From Bradyrhizobium sp. CCGB12 (GTDB lineage Bacteria > Pseudomonadota > Alphaproteobacteria > Rhizobiales > Xanthobacteraceae): a DNA stretch of 64,000 bases. Position numbers and translations under genes: made by a program. The first letter of the stretch is position 1; every line of letters begins with the position of its first letter. The notes under the pieces are model-generated. The model made no database searches. It worked only from the letters and a program-made list of their open reading frames with translations, and was not told where the DNA came from. This document shows, piece by piece, positions 40,013 through 49,378 of the stretch. Location: positions 2,170,001 to 2,234,000 of the forward strand of contig NZ_JANADO010000001.1 of assembly GCF_024199845.1 (NCBI RefSeq), in the 5' to 3' direction.

Positions 40013-40387
40013 GGCAACCTCGTCGCGGCACAGCTGGGCGGGAAGGACTCCCGGTTGAGTATTAAATAAATTAATAAAAAATTAAACCGGCGTCGAATAA
40101 TTTTAAATGCCGAGAATTAGAATTATTCTAAATGGGGTCCTCGACGGGCCAAGATATTCTGTTTGTTGTGGAAATGGACGCCGTCATCTGTAGATCCGGC
40201 CCGCGTTTTGCGAGTCCGCTAATGCGCCGGGCCAAGAGGGACGGCTTGAGCGTCTATGGCGTCGGCGCTGGCGCCCTTGATGATCCGGGCTCGCCGTGGG
40301 GGAGTTCGCCCGGCTGGTCCGCGCGCCCCTTGCGCGGCCTGATACCCTCTGCCACCCCCGTCTTCTGAATCGTCGAGAAGTAATGCG
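40013..40387. other. AT-rich divergent intergenic region
   Basis: 375 bases between the giant gene and the GMC oxidoreductase. The segment 40055-40135 is strikingly AT-rich (ATTAAATAAATTAATAAAAA and similar) in an otherwise high-GC neighbourhood, as expected of a promoter or nucleoid-protein target. It contains the ICE-like dyad listed separately. A 78-codon open frame at 40132-40368 was judged not to be a gene. Confidence 0.5.
40117..40131. promoter_or_regulatory. Candidate Irr box (iron control element)
   Basis: TTAGAATTATTCTAA is a perfect dyad TTAGAA-TTA-TTCTAA, matching the core of the rhizobial Irr box (TTTAGAANNNTTCTAAA as I remember it). A degenerate second copy (GAATAATTTTAAA) lies at 40095-40107, centred about 25 bases nearer the giant gene. 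It could control the giant gene (start 40012), the oxidoreductase (start 40388) or both. Confidence 0.55.
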
Positions 40388-41932
40388 ATGTACGATGTCA
40401 TTGTCGTCGGCGGCGGCTCCGCCGGCGCCGCGGTTGCGGCGCGGCTCTCCGAGGATCCCGCACGGCGCGTCCTGCTGCTCGAAGCGGGGCTGGATTGGCG
40501 CGCCATTGATGCGCCCTGGGAGGTGAGGACGCCGAATCCCATCCCGATCATCCACAAGCGCGAGTACCAGGAGAAATGGCAGTGGCCCGATCTCCTGACG
40601 CGCCGGGTGGCGGAGCAGGAGCCGCGCTTCTATTGGCGCGGCAAGGGGCTCGGCGGCTCATCGATGATGAACGGCCAGATCGCCATCCGCGGCGTTGCCG
40701 ACGCATTCGACCAATGGGCCGCCCATGGCTGCACCGGCTGGTCGGCCAGGGAGGTGATGCCGCTGTTCTCCGTGATCGAGGACGATCTGGAATTCGGCGA
40801 CGCAGCAGGCCACGGACGCGGCGGGCCGCTGCCGGTCTATCGCGCGCCTCCGCAAGAATGGGGGCCGATCGATCGCGGCTTGCGCGATGCGGCGCTGGCG
40901 AGCGGCTATCCCTGGTGCGCCGACCTCAACGGCCCCGATGGCGAGGGCGTCGCCTGCTATCCCATCAACAGCCGCGACAGCCGCCGCATCACGACCAATG
41001 AGGGCTATCTCGAGCCCGCGCGCGGCCGCGCCAATCTCGAAATTCGCGGCCATGCGCTGGTCGATCGCGTGCTGATCAGCGACGGCCGGGCGACTGGCCT
41101 GCGCGTCCATATCGAGGGGCAGAGCACCCACGAGATCAGCGCGCGCCAGATCGTGCTCTGCGCCGGCGCGATCCACAGCCCGGCGATCCTGCTGCGCTCG
41201 GGCATCGGGCCGGCGGAGGAATTGAAGGCGATGGGGATTGCGGTGGAGCACGATTTGCCGGTGGGCAAGCACTTCTTCGACCACCCGTTGTTTCGCGCCA
41301 CCATTCAGCTCCACGAACATCTCCGGCCCACCGATCCCGACACCCGCCACACCAATTGCTGCGTGACCTATTCCTCGGGCCTCTCCGATGGCGGCAAGCG
41401 CGACATGATCCTGATCGCCTTCAACCACCGCGGCATCGGCATGCCCGGGGCGATCGGGGCCGGGCTGTTCAACGCCTATTCGCGCGGCACGCTCAAGCTC
41501 GCTTCGACCGACCCCGCGATCGATCCTGTTGTCGAGGAGAACATGCTGGCTGATCCCCGCGACATGCTGCGCATGATGGATGCGGTGAAGCGTCTTGCCG
41601 TGATCACCTCGCAGCCGGCGCTATCAGGGATCGCCGACTGGATCAGGTTGACCGACACAGATCTGACTCTGCCGCAAGCTGCGGCCTTGCCGGTTCACGA
41701 GCTCGATGCGCTGCTGCGCCGTGAGACCGGCGACATCCAGCATGCCGCGGGCAGTTGCCGCATGAGCGGCTTCGGGGATGCCGATGGCGTGGTCAATCCT
41801 GACGGCACGGTGAAAGGCATCGCGGGCCTGCGCGTCGCCGACGCCTCGATCATGCCATCCGACTGTCGCGCCAACACCCACTTCACGACGGTGGTGATTG
41901 GCGAGGCAATCGCGCGGATGATGATGCGGTAG
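40388..41932 (+). CDS. GMC-family FAD-dependent oxidoreductase, 514 aa
   Basis: Flavoprotein oxidising an alcohol group (choline dehydrogenase / glucose oxidase superfamily). The FAD dinucleotide motif is VIVVGGGSAGAAVAARL at 4-20. The GMC signature 1 region is GKGLGGSSMMNGQIAIRG at 85-102, and signature 2 resembles CAGAIHSPAILLRSGIGPAE. Catalytic candidates are His452 in DIQHAAGSCRM and His498 in NTHFTTVVIGE. Length is normal. It is divergent from the giant dimethylformamidase-like gene, sharing its AT-rich regulatory region. No signal peptide, so it is cytoplasmic. Substrate unknown. Confidence 0.9.
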   Translation: MYDVIVVGGGSAGAAVAARLSEDPARRVLLLEAGLDWRAIDAPWEVRTPNPIPIIHKREYQEKWQWPDLLTRRVAEQEPRFYWRGKGLGGSSMMNGQIAIRGVADAFDQWAAHGCTGWSAREVMPLFSVIEDDLEFGDAAGHGRGGPLPVYRAPPQEWGPIDRGLRDAALASGYPWCADLNGPDGEGVACYPINSRDSRRITTNEGYLEPARGRANLEIRGHALVDRVLISDGRATGLRVHIEGQSTHEISARQIVLCAGAIHSPAILLRSGIGPAEELKAMGIAVEHDLPVGKHFFDHPLFRATIQLHEHLRPTDPDTRHTNCCVTYSSGLSDGGKRDMILIAFNHRGIGMPGAIGAGLFNAYSRGTLKLASTDPAIDPVVEENMLADPRDMLRMMDAVKRLAVITSQPALSGIADWIRLTDTDLTLPQAAALPVHELDALLRRETGDIQHAAGSCRMSGFGDADGVVNPDGTVKGIAGLRVADASIMPSDCRANTHFTTVVIGEAIARMMMR

Positions 41933-41994
41933 GCGGCTGCTGCACCAGCTCGCGCAGCAGAGTGACGGTGAGGTGGTGCTCGCGGCTCCCTCCG

Positions 41995-42082
41995 CGTCAT
42001 TGCGAGCGCAGCGACACAATCCAGGATCTTTCCGCGGAGGGACTCTGGATTGCTTCGTCGCAAGGGCTCCTCGCAATGACGG
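41995..42082. repeat. Palindromic intergenic repeat, CGTCATTGCGAG type, copy 1
   Basis: CGTCATTGCGAG at the left end and CTCGCAATGACG at the right end are exact inverse copies, enclosing internal inverted segments (ACAATCCAG... and ...CTGGATTGC). A second copy lies at 51981-52069 in this window, so it is a dispersed repeat. It can fold into a long cruciform. Confidence 0.85.
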
Positions 42083-42199
42083 ATCAAATGGCGGGTCATC
42101 GCTCTCCAATTCGCATTTCAAACAGCAGACAGACCGTCGCATTCTCGCGGCGCGCCTCGCCCGAGTTTTGCTCCACGTGCCGCCCTCGGAAAGCCGAGG

Positions 42200-42304
42200 G
42201 CGCAGGGAAGGCCGGGCGCCGGCGGGCACCCGCAAGTCCGTGCGCGACAGAAATGCACACGGGGTGGACCACAGGTGCTGCCGGTCGCCCGGCCTTCCCT
42301 GCGC
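42200..42304. repeat. Long inverted repeat within the noncoding block
   Basis: GCGCAGGGAAGGCCGGGCG (42200-42218) and CGCCCGGCCTTCCCTGCGC (42286-42304) are perfect 19-base inverse copies separated by 67 bases. A shorter CCCTCGG...CCGAGGG stem lies just before the left arm. The element looks like part of a bradyrhizobial dispersed repeat. Confidence 0.75.
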
Positions 42305-43061
42305 GAATGGTTTTAACGGTGTCCTTCGTGCTCTCCCCGGGGAGCGATGCACTATTGCCCCCGTCGCCTTGCGGATGGCTGACGCGCGCGCCCGGTTGGG
42401 CCGCCACATCACCGCAAGCCTTGACGCACAGACCCCGGGCGTCAGGACCACACGACTTCTCCGTCCGCGCACGTCTTCGCATGTCGCTTCGAGAGCTGGC
42501 GTGTGCTCACGCCCGAAGCCATGCGAAGACACTGTCGGCGTCGTGTCGTCGGCGCGAAGCGATTGCTCACGGCCGAAGCCGCCCTGCAATGCCTGTTACG
42601 CCCGACGCCGTCGCGTCCATCGCTGCCCAGCCCGCGGTTCGTGACGATCGCGATCCGCCCCTTGTCTCGGGCCAGGGTGTTTCGCTTGTACGACAAATCC
42701 GAATTTCGGTAAAGTGGAATATTTGCGACGATGGGCTTGACAGGCGGTGCCGCCGGGTGTCCGCGGCTGTTTTGTCCGACCGGAGTGCGCGTCCATGGTG
42801 AGCTTTCGCCTGGAGGGCGTGTACTCATAAACGTCAGATTTCGAGGACAAAGCGGAAGTCGCTCCGCCCGGCCGGCATCGACGGCTTCTTGGACCCGCAC
42901 CGGAAGCTGACCGAGTGCGTGTATGAACCATTTGAATTGTGACCCCGACCAAGGGTCGGAAGAGGGTTCGGGGAAATAGCGATAGGCTAGATCCCGACGC
43001 TCCAGAAGCGAATCGGGCGATTGAAGAAAGCTTTGAGCCCAAAGTGATGAGCAATTGAGCT

Positions 43062-43730
43062 ATGCAGAAGCGCTCAACCTTCAATGTAAGGCAATTCGGA
43101 GTTGATGGTCGAAAGACGCTCTTCTTATTGCTTCTCCTTTTCGCGATCCCCGCGGACGGCTGCTCCGCGCAGACACCTCCGCCCCCAGTCAGCGAACATG
43201 CGTTCGAGCGCGTGCCTCCGACAGTCGTGAAGAGATTGGCGACCCGCTTTTCGCTAGGCGCATTCGCCGGCCGCTTCGAGAAGACCCGGCTCGGCGCGGT
43301 TCGCGAAGCCGTGGGCAAAGGGGCCATCCAACATCAGGGCGACGCCGGAGATAGTGTCTATTGGCTGTGCTACAGGCGCGCGCAGCATCGACTATGGGTC
43401 GTGTCCAGCGGAGAGATGGGCGGCCCGGACCATTTCGTCACAGAAGTCGTTGAAGAGCTCACTGAGAAAGACACCGAGACCTCGACCGATTGCGCCATCA
43501 TCCCGGAAAACTTCGCGCCCCTCGTCTTCGACGGCAAGCTGCAATTAGGTATGTCGCGTTTGGAGGTAGTCGCGGCGCTGGGACCGCCGTCGAAGTCGGA
43601 AGCTGCTCAGATCGTGTATTCTCACCAGGGAAAGCTCGCAGACGGTTTTGATGAGACCGCATGGCTCATTCTCCGATTTCGTGAGGAAAAGCTCGTGTCC
43701 ATGCGTGGCGGCAAGACCACGACGAATTGA
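43062..43730 (+). CDS. Orphan secreted protein of unknown function, 222 aa
   Basis: The N-terminus has a basic stretch then TLFLLLLLFAIPADGCSAQT, a signal peptide, possibly with a weak lipobox before Cys. The mature part has RLATRFSLGAFAGRFEKTRL, VYWLCYRRAQHRLWVVSSGE, and a C-terminal GMSRLEVVAALGPPSKSEAA resembling the BamE/SmpA-type start of a lipoprotein repeat. Two Cys in the mature region might pair. The GC content appears lower and codon usage less biased than in neighbouring genes, which with the flanking repeats and transposase remnant suggests acquisition. A ribosome binding site is weak. Function unknown. Confidence 0.65.
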   Translation: MQKRSTFNVRQFGVDGRKTLFLLLLLFAIPADGCSAQTPPPPVSEHAFERVPPTVVKRLATRFSLGAFAGRFEKTRLGAVREAVGKGAIQHQGDAGDSVYWLCYRRAQHRLWVVSSGEMGGPDHFVTEVVEELTEKDTETSTDCAIIPENFAPLVFDGKLQLGMSRLEVVAALGPPSKSEAAQIVYSHQGKLADGFDETAWLILRFREEKLVSMRGGKTTTN

Positions 43731-43839
43731 AGTGGCTGCTATCCGCTCAATCTGGCGCTAAAAGAGACGTTGTCTCTCGATCATGAAGCAGACGCCACTT
43801 CGGCGCCGCCAAGGTCCGCAATTACGGCTTTGCTGGCCC

Positions 43840-43930
43840 TTATGCGGGCTTGAGGGTTTGCATCGGGATCAGCTTGGCCAGCTTGCGAAGGTTCTGAGCG
43901 GTGGCTGCGAGGGCGGACGCAAGTCCGCGA
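43840..43930 (-). pseudogene. Transposase remnant (C-terminal fragment)
   Basis: On the minus strand the sequence just outside the chrA stop reads SRGLASALAATAQNLRKLAK, then LIPMQTLKPA and a TAA at 43840. LAATAQNLRKLAK is the conserved C-terminal segment of DDE transposases of the IS1182/IS5 type. No upstream transposase sequence remains, because chrA occupies the adjacent DNA in another frame. It marks an old insertion sequence next to the chromate-resistance genes. Confidence 0.72.
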
Positions 43931-43931
43931 C

Positions 43932-45316
<1,385 letters not shown>

Positions 45317-45317
<1 letters not shown>

Positions 45318-46135
45318 TACGCCTTCACCTTGTTGGTCGGCCAGTTGTGGGTCTCGGCCGTCGCATCGCGGCACCAGCGGTAGAAGGCATCATAGAGCAG
45401 CATGCCGGCCTCGAGCTGCTCGAGATCGTCATCGTACATCCGCGACAGCCCGAGCGAGGCCGCGAGCAGTCCGGGCGCCTCCGGCGCGAGATCCGGCCGC
45501 GCGGTGTCGGCGCCGCGCACCAGCGTCGCGAGCCGGAGCAAAGGCGGCGTCGCGATGCCGAATTCCTCGATCATGACGTCGAAAGTGCAGAGCTCGCCGC
45601 GGTGGCTCCAGAACACGTTCTCGATGTCGAAGGGCGCTGCACCGAAGCGTTCGCCGACGGCGACCACCTCGGACGGTGCCACATAGAGGAACACCGCGTT
45701 GGGATCGACGAAGCGGCGGATCAGCCAGGGGCAGGCGATACGGTCGACCTTCGGCCGTGCCCGGGTCACCCAGATGGTGCGTCCCTTGGCGTCGCGCGGC
45801 GGCAGCTTGCGGGAGTCGAGCAGCGGCAGCTTTGCCGCCTTCCAGCCCTCGAAGCCGCCCTCCAGCGTCTCCGCCTCCACGCCGAGCTGGCGCAGCCAGG
45901 CCGCCGTGCCCTGCGCGAGCTTTTCGCCGCGAAGGCACGAGACGATGGCCCGGCGGCCTGCGAGGTCGCCGCCCCAGTCCGTCACATTGTCGTGGCTGAG
46001 CTTGAGGAAGCCTGGGATCAGCCGCCGGTCGGCGGCAAAATCCTCCTCAGTGCGTACATCGATCAGGACAGGCGCGTTTGCCGTGCCGATCAGCCGTGCC
46101 AATTTGTCAGATGATATGGTCGTGAACGTTGACAT
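45317..46135 (-). CDS. chrB: Chromate resistance protein ChrB with N-terminal rhodanese domain, 272 aa
   Basis: Probable chromate-responsive regulator/sensor paired with ChrA. Residues ~1-105 form a rhodanese-like domain (APVLIDVRTEEDFAADRRLI and AIVSCLRGEKLAQGTAAWL, with Cys in the active-loop position). Residues ~125-270 match the ChrB C-terminal domain (IWVTRARPKVDRIACPWLIR, FDPNAVF-type RFVDPNAVFLYVAPSEVV, CTFDVMIEEFGI). The ATG at 46135 has a GAGGA Shine-Dalgarno; a longer frame starts at 46219 without similarity. It forms an operon with chrA. Divergent from the DmeF-like gene, sharing a 196-base control region. Confidence 0.92.
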
Positions 46136-46222
46136 GATGCGTCCTCGCATAAACCGAACGGGACGCGATACTTGGGCATGTCGCCTCGTGGGGAGATCGC
46201 TCAAATCCCCATGGACCAATTA

Positions 46223-46238
46223 CAGCTAAACTAAGCTG
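46223..46238. promoter_or_regulatory. Candidate operator between chrB and dmeF
   Basis: CAGCTAAACTAAGCTG is a dyad of CAGCT and AGCTG arms separated by six bases, near-central in the divergent intergenic region (88 bases from the chrB start, 94 from the dmeF start). The binding protein is unknown; no regulator other than ChrB lies in the immediate neighbourhood. Confidence 0.35.
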
Positions 46239-46331
46239 AACTGTCAATCCGCGGGACGATTGGGCCTTAGAGAATTGGTGCCCACCGGTCTATAGTGCAC
46301 GCCAACAGAGCTGAATCTTCTGGAGAATTCG

Positions 46332-47294
46332 ATGCATTCCCACTCCATTGAACAGTGGACCCATGACCATGCCTTTCTCGGCGAGAAGCACGACGAGAAT
46401 GAGCGGCGCACCTGGCTCGTGGTCGTCCTGACGCTGGTCATGATGGTCGGCGAGATCGTCGCCGGCTCGCTGTTCGGATCGATGGCGCTGCTGGCCGACG
46501 GCTGGCACATGGGCACGCATGCGGCCGCGCTCGGCATCGCCGCCTTTGCCTATCGTTTTGCGCGCCGGCATCTGGGGAATGCGCACTTCACCTTCGGCAC
46601 CGGCAAGTTCGGGGATCTCGCCGCCTTCTCCAGCGCCATCATCCTCGGCCTGATCGCCGTCGAAATCGCCTATGAGAGCGTGCTGCGGCTGATCACGCCG
46701 GTGCCGATCGTCTATGGTGAGGCGATCGCGGTCGCAGCTCTCGGGCTTTGCGTCAACCTCGCCAGCGCGTGGCTCTTGCGCGGCAGTCATGATCATCACC
46801 ATCACGGCCACAGCCATGCGCATGATCACCACGACGATCATGACCACGACCACGATCATCACCACCATCACCACGACAACAATCTTCGCGCGGCCTATGT
46901 CCACGTCATGGCGGATGCGGCGACCTCGGTGCTGGCGATCGCGGCGCTCGTCGTCGCCATGTTTTCAGGCTGGGTCTGGGCCGATCCGGCGGTCGGCCTG
47001 ATTGGCAGTGCCGTGATCGCGAGCTGGGCGTTCGGCCTGATCAAGTCATCAGGCGCGGTGCTGCTCGACGTGCGCGCCGACGAGAAGCTGGAGCGGGTGA
47101 TCCGGGCGCGGATGGAGATCGGCGAGGATCGCGTCACCGATTTGCACCTCTGGCAGGTCGGGCCCGGCCACTGCGCCGTGCTGCTCTCGGTGGTGTCGGA
47201 CCAGCCGAAGCAGCCGGCCGTCTACAAGAGGCGGCTTACGGGGCTGAAGGGGCTGAGCCACGTCACCGTCGAGGTCGAGACCTGCCCGCATTGA
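46332..47294 (+). CDS. dmeF: Cation diffusion facilitator, DmeF-like (Co/Ni efflux), 320 aa
   Basis: Inner-membrane divalent-metal/proton antiporter. The start MHSHSIEQWTHDHAFLGEKH with NERRTW is typical of DmeF. Six membrane segments surround a cytoplasmic His/Asp-rich loop (about 152-182, over fifteen His). Site residues are visible as HxxxH in DGWHMGTHAAAL (His59, His63) and HxxxD in VHVMADAATSV (His191, Asp195). The C-terminal domain has DLHLWQVGPGHCAVLLSV. The usual DmeR regulator is not adjacent. With chrBA it makes a small metal-resistance cluster. Specificity for Co/Ni is inferred. Confidence 0.9.
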   Translation: MHSHSIEQWTHDHAFLGEKHDENERRTWLVVVLTLVMMVGEIVAGSLFGSMALLADGWHMGTHAAALGIAAFAYRFARRHLGNAHFTFGTGKFGDLAAFSSAIILGLIAVEIAYESVLRLITPVPIVYGEAIAVAALGLCVNLASAWLLRGSHDHHHHGHSHAHDHHDDHDHDHDHHHHHHDNNLRAAYVHVMADAATSVLAIAALVVAMFSGWVWADPAVGLIGSAVIASWAFGLIKSSGAVLLDVRADEKLERVIRARMEIGEDRVTDLHLWQVGPGHCAVLLSVVSDQPKQPAVYKRRLTGLKGLSHVTVEVETCPH

Positions 47295-47375
47295 CCGGCT
47301 TTGCGGGAATTCTGCGGACGCGCCGGGGTTGATCTCGGTCGTGGCCTGAACAAGGCCGACAAGGAGAGGACAAAC

Positions 47376-48206
47376 ATGACGTCCAGAATTGCGCTCGCAC
47401 TCGCTATCGCCGCACTCGCTCTATCCAGCCCCGCGGCATTCGCACAATCGGAAAAGTCCGGCGTCGAAAAGCTCTATGTGCTGAATTGCGGCGAGGGCAC
47501 CGCCGGCGACATCTCGCGCTGGACGCCCGGACTGAACGAGGGCAAGACGATGGACTTCGTCGACGGCTGCTATCTCGTCAAGCACGCCAAGGGTTGGTTC
47601 CTGTGGGATACCGGCATTGCCGATTCCGTCGCCGCGATGCCCAATGGTCTCACACCCGCCGATCCCAAGGCCGTCACCTGGCGCCGGCCGAAGACGCTTG
47701 CCGCCCAGCTCGAACAGCTCGGTCTCAAGCCTGATGATATCAAGGCGATGGCCGTCTCGCATACGCATCCGGACCATATTGGCAATGTCGAGCTGTTTCC
47801 GCAGGCCATGCTCTACGTGCAGAAGGCCGAATATGATTGGCCCGCCGCCAACAACGAGCCGCGCTTCAAGTCGTCACATCCGGTCGAGCAGCTGTCGGGC
47901 GACAAGGACGTGTTCGGCGACGGCAGCGTGACCATTCTATCCACGCCCGGGCACACGCCGGGACACCAGTCGCTGCTGGTGAAGCTGCCAAAGACCGGCG
48001 CGGTGATCCTGTCCGGCGATGCCGTGCACTTCAAGGACAATTGGGACAACCGCCGCGTGCCCGGCATGAACGTCAACAAGGACCAGAGCGCGGCCTCGAT
48101 GCAGAAGATCGCCGACACGCTCGCCAGGGAAAAAGGGCAGCTCTGGATCAACCACGACAAAGCCCAGCGCGACAGCCAGAAGATGTCACCGGAGTTTTAC
48201 GACTAG
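47376..48206 (+). CDS. Secreted metallo-beta-lactamase-fold hydrolase, N-acyl homoserine lactonase-like, 276 aa
   Basis: Dinuclear-zinc hydrolase of the lactonase branch. Signal peptide MTSRIALALAIAALALSSPA with cleavage near AFA-QSE. The zinc motif HTHPDHIGN starts at His129, giving HxHxDH; later LSTPGHTPGHQSLLV and LSGDAVHFKDNW supply the remaining ligands. The N-terminal YVLNCGEGT and GCYLVKHAKGWFLWDTGI match AHL-lactonase-type proteins. The ATG at 47376 follows GGAGAGGA. Export to the periplasm would allow quenching of external lactone signals, but substrate specificity cannot be predicted from the sequence. Confidence 0.85.
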   Translation: MTSRIALALAIAALALSSPAAFAQSEKSGVEKLYVLNCGEGTAGDISRWTPGLNEGKTMDFVDGCYLVKHAKGWFLWDTGIADSVAAMPNGLTPADPKAVTWRRPKTLAAQLEQLGLKPDDIKAMAVSHTHPDHIGNVELFPQAMLYVQKAEYDWPAANNEPRFKSSHPVEQLSGDKDVFGDGSVTILSTPGHTPGHQSLLVKLPKTGAVILSGDAVHFKDNWDNRRVPGMNVNKDQSAASMQKIADTLAREKGQLWINHDKAQRDSQKMSPEFYD

Positions 48207-48280
48207 TTCTGCGTGAGCCCCTGTTGCCACACCGGTGGCAGCAGGGATGTGCTAGCCGCTCCGGGATCGGGAGGCGAAGC

Positions 48281-49159
48281 GTGGGGGAGTGGCTCGGGGT
48301 TGCAATCGCGCTGGTGTCGAGCAGCATCGGCGGCACCGCCGCGGCGATCACCCGTTATCTCGTCGTCGGTGCCGATCCAATCCTGCTGGCGATCCTGCGC
48401 TGGGGGATCGGCTTTCTCTGCTTGCTGCCGTGCGCGCTGCTGCTCGGCGTGCGTTGGCCGCAGCGCTCCGATTGGCCGGCCGTAGCGCTGCTCGGCATCT
48501 GCTTCTTCGGCCTGTTCTTCATCCTCTACAACATCGCGGTATCCTATACGACCGCGGCGCGCGCCAGTCTTGCGCTGGCGACGCTGCCGCTCCACACCAT
48601 GGTGGTCGGGGCCATCCTCGGCGTCGAGCGGCTGACGTCGCGCAAGATGATCGGCGTCGCGATCGCCGTTCTTGGCGTGACGGCCGCGCTCGCCGCGGGC
48701 CTCGCGCAGAGCCCACCCGGCGCCTGGCGTGGCGAGTTGATCATGACTGGTGCCGTGTTCTGCATGGCGTTCTACAATGTGCTGTCGCGGCCGCTGATGA
48801 AGCGCTCCAGCGCGCTCGGCTTCCTCACCGTCGGCATGGGCGCGGGCGCCGCCGTGCTGGTACTGGCGGGTCTGGTGAAAGGCAGCTTTGCCGCGCTCGA
48901 TCATTTCACGACGGCACAATGGATCGCAGGTATCTATCTCGGCGCCGGCGGCGGCGCGCTCGCCTTCATCCTCTGGGTCATGGCGCTGGCGCGGGCGACG
49001 CCGACCCGCGTTGCCAATACGATGACAGTCAACCCGATCGCGGCTACATTGTTGGCGGCGCTGCTGATCGGCGAGCCGATCACGGCAAACCTTCTGATCG
49101 GGCTCGTCGCGGTGTTCGCCGGCATCTGGATCGCGACCAGCGAGGCGAAGCCGGCCTAG
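48281..49159 (+). CDS. DMT superfamily (EamA) transporter, 292 aa
   Basis: Inner-membrane transporter of the drug/metabolite family with two EamA repeats and about ten membrane segments. The start VGEWLGVAIALVSSSIGGTA (GTG at 48281) has a good GGGAGG Shine-Dalgarno; the frame is open far upstream, overlapping the lactonase gene, and is not coding there. The second EamA repeat ends VNPIAATLLAALLIGEPITA, characteristic of the family. Substrate unknown (amino acids, metabolites or toxic compounds). It converges on a small membrane-protein gene, the stops overlapping. Confidence 0.88.
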   Translation: MGEWLGVAIALVSSSIGGTAAAITRYLVVGADPILLAILRWGIGFLCLLPCALLLGVRWPQRSDWPAVALLGICFFGLFFILYNIAVSYTTAARASLALATLPLHTMVVGAILGVERLTSRKMIGVAIAVLGVTAALAAGLAQSPPGAWRGELIMTGAVFCMAFYNVLSRPLMKRSSALGFLTVGMGAGAAVLVLAGLVKGSFAALDHFTTAQWIAGIYLGAGGGALAFILWVMALARATPTRVANTMTVNPIAATLLAALLIGEPITANLLIGLVAVFAGIWIATSEAKPA

Positions 49160-49347
49160 CTGCGTGGCGCGGCCGCCGCGGGCGGGCTCGCTTCCGGCAC
49201 CTTCTTCGGCTTCAGCGTGCCGGCATAGAACGACACCAGCCAGACCAGCAGGACCGCGAGGAGATAGACGCCCCAGGCCTGCGGCGGCGTGGTCGCCCAG
49301 CGCAGCAGGCCTTTGAACGTCCGGGGCGGACCAGTGTCGTCGCTCAT
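49156..49347 (-). CDS. Small single-span membrane protein, 63 aa
   Basis: One hydrophobic segment, AWGVYLLAVLLVWLVSFYAG, flanked by a polar N-terminus (MSDDTGPPRTFKGLLRW) and a Pro/Ala/Lys-rich tail (LKPKKVPEASPPAAAAP). It ends convergently inside the transporter stop region and lies 31 bases downstream of the MFS gene, in the same direction, so it may be the last gene of that unit. Function unknown. Confidence 0.6.
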   Translation of the reverse strand: MSDDTGPPRTFKGLLRWATTPPQAWGVYLLAVLLVWLVSFYAGTLKPKKVPEASPPAAAAPRS

Positions 49348-49378
49348 CGCCCGCTTGTGCGCGAAAGCGGCCGGGCGG

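Larger units (their letters stand above)
41933..43061. other. About 1.1 kb noncoding, repeat-rich block
   Basis: Contains a CGTCATTGCGAG-type palindrome (41995-42082), a long hairpin (42200-42304) and a stretch to about 42710 that strongly recalls a dispersed bradyrhizobial noncoding element which produces spurious overlapping frames on both strands. From 42720 to 43061 the sequence is AT-richer, with no gene recognised. It resembles decayed or repeat-invaded DNA between the GMC gene and an orphan secreted protein. Confidence 0.5.

Noticed and set aside
40132..40368. A 78-codon plus-strand open frame before the GMC oxidoreductase
   Set aside because: It starts inside the AT-rich control region, has no ribosome binding site, and its product resembles no family; it is more likely promoter and leader DNA.
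42442..43327. Overlapping minus-strand open frames in the noncoding block
   Set aside because: They overlap each other and frames on the other strand, show Arg-rich low-complexity products, and coincide with a dispersed repeat that commonly yields spurious frames in bradyrhizobia.
46796..46872. Apparent short tandem repeat of CATCACGACCAC-like units
   Set aside because: It is the coding sequence of the His/Asp-rich loop of the DmeF-like protein, not a CRISPR or separate repeat element.
47837..48280. Upstream extension of the DMT transporter frame
   Set aside because: The frame is open through the lactonase gene but encodes Arg/Gln-rich nonsense; the transporter family starts at the GTG with a ribosome site at 48281.
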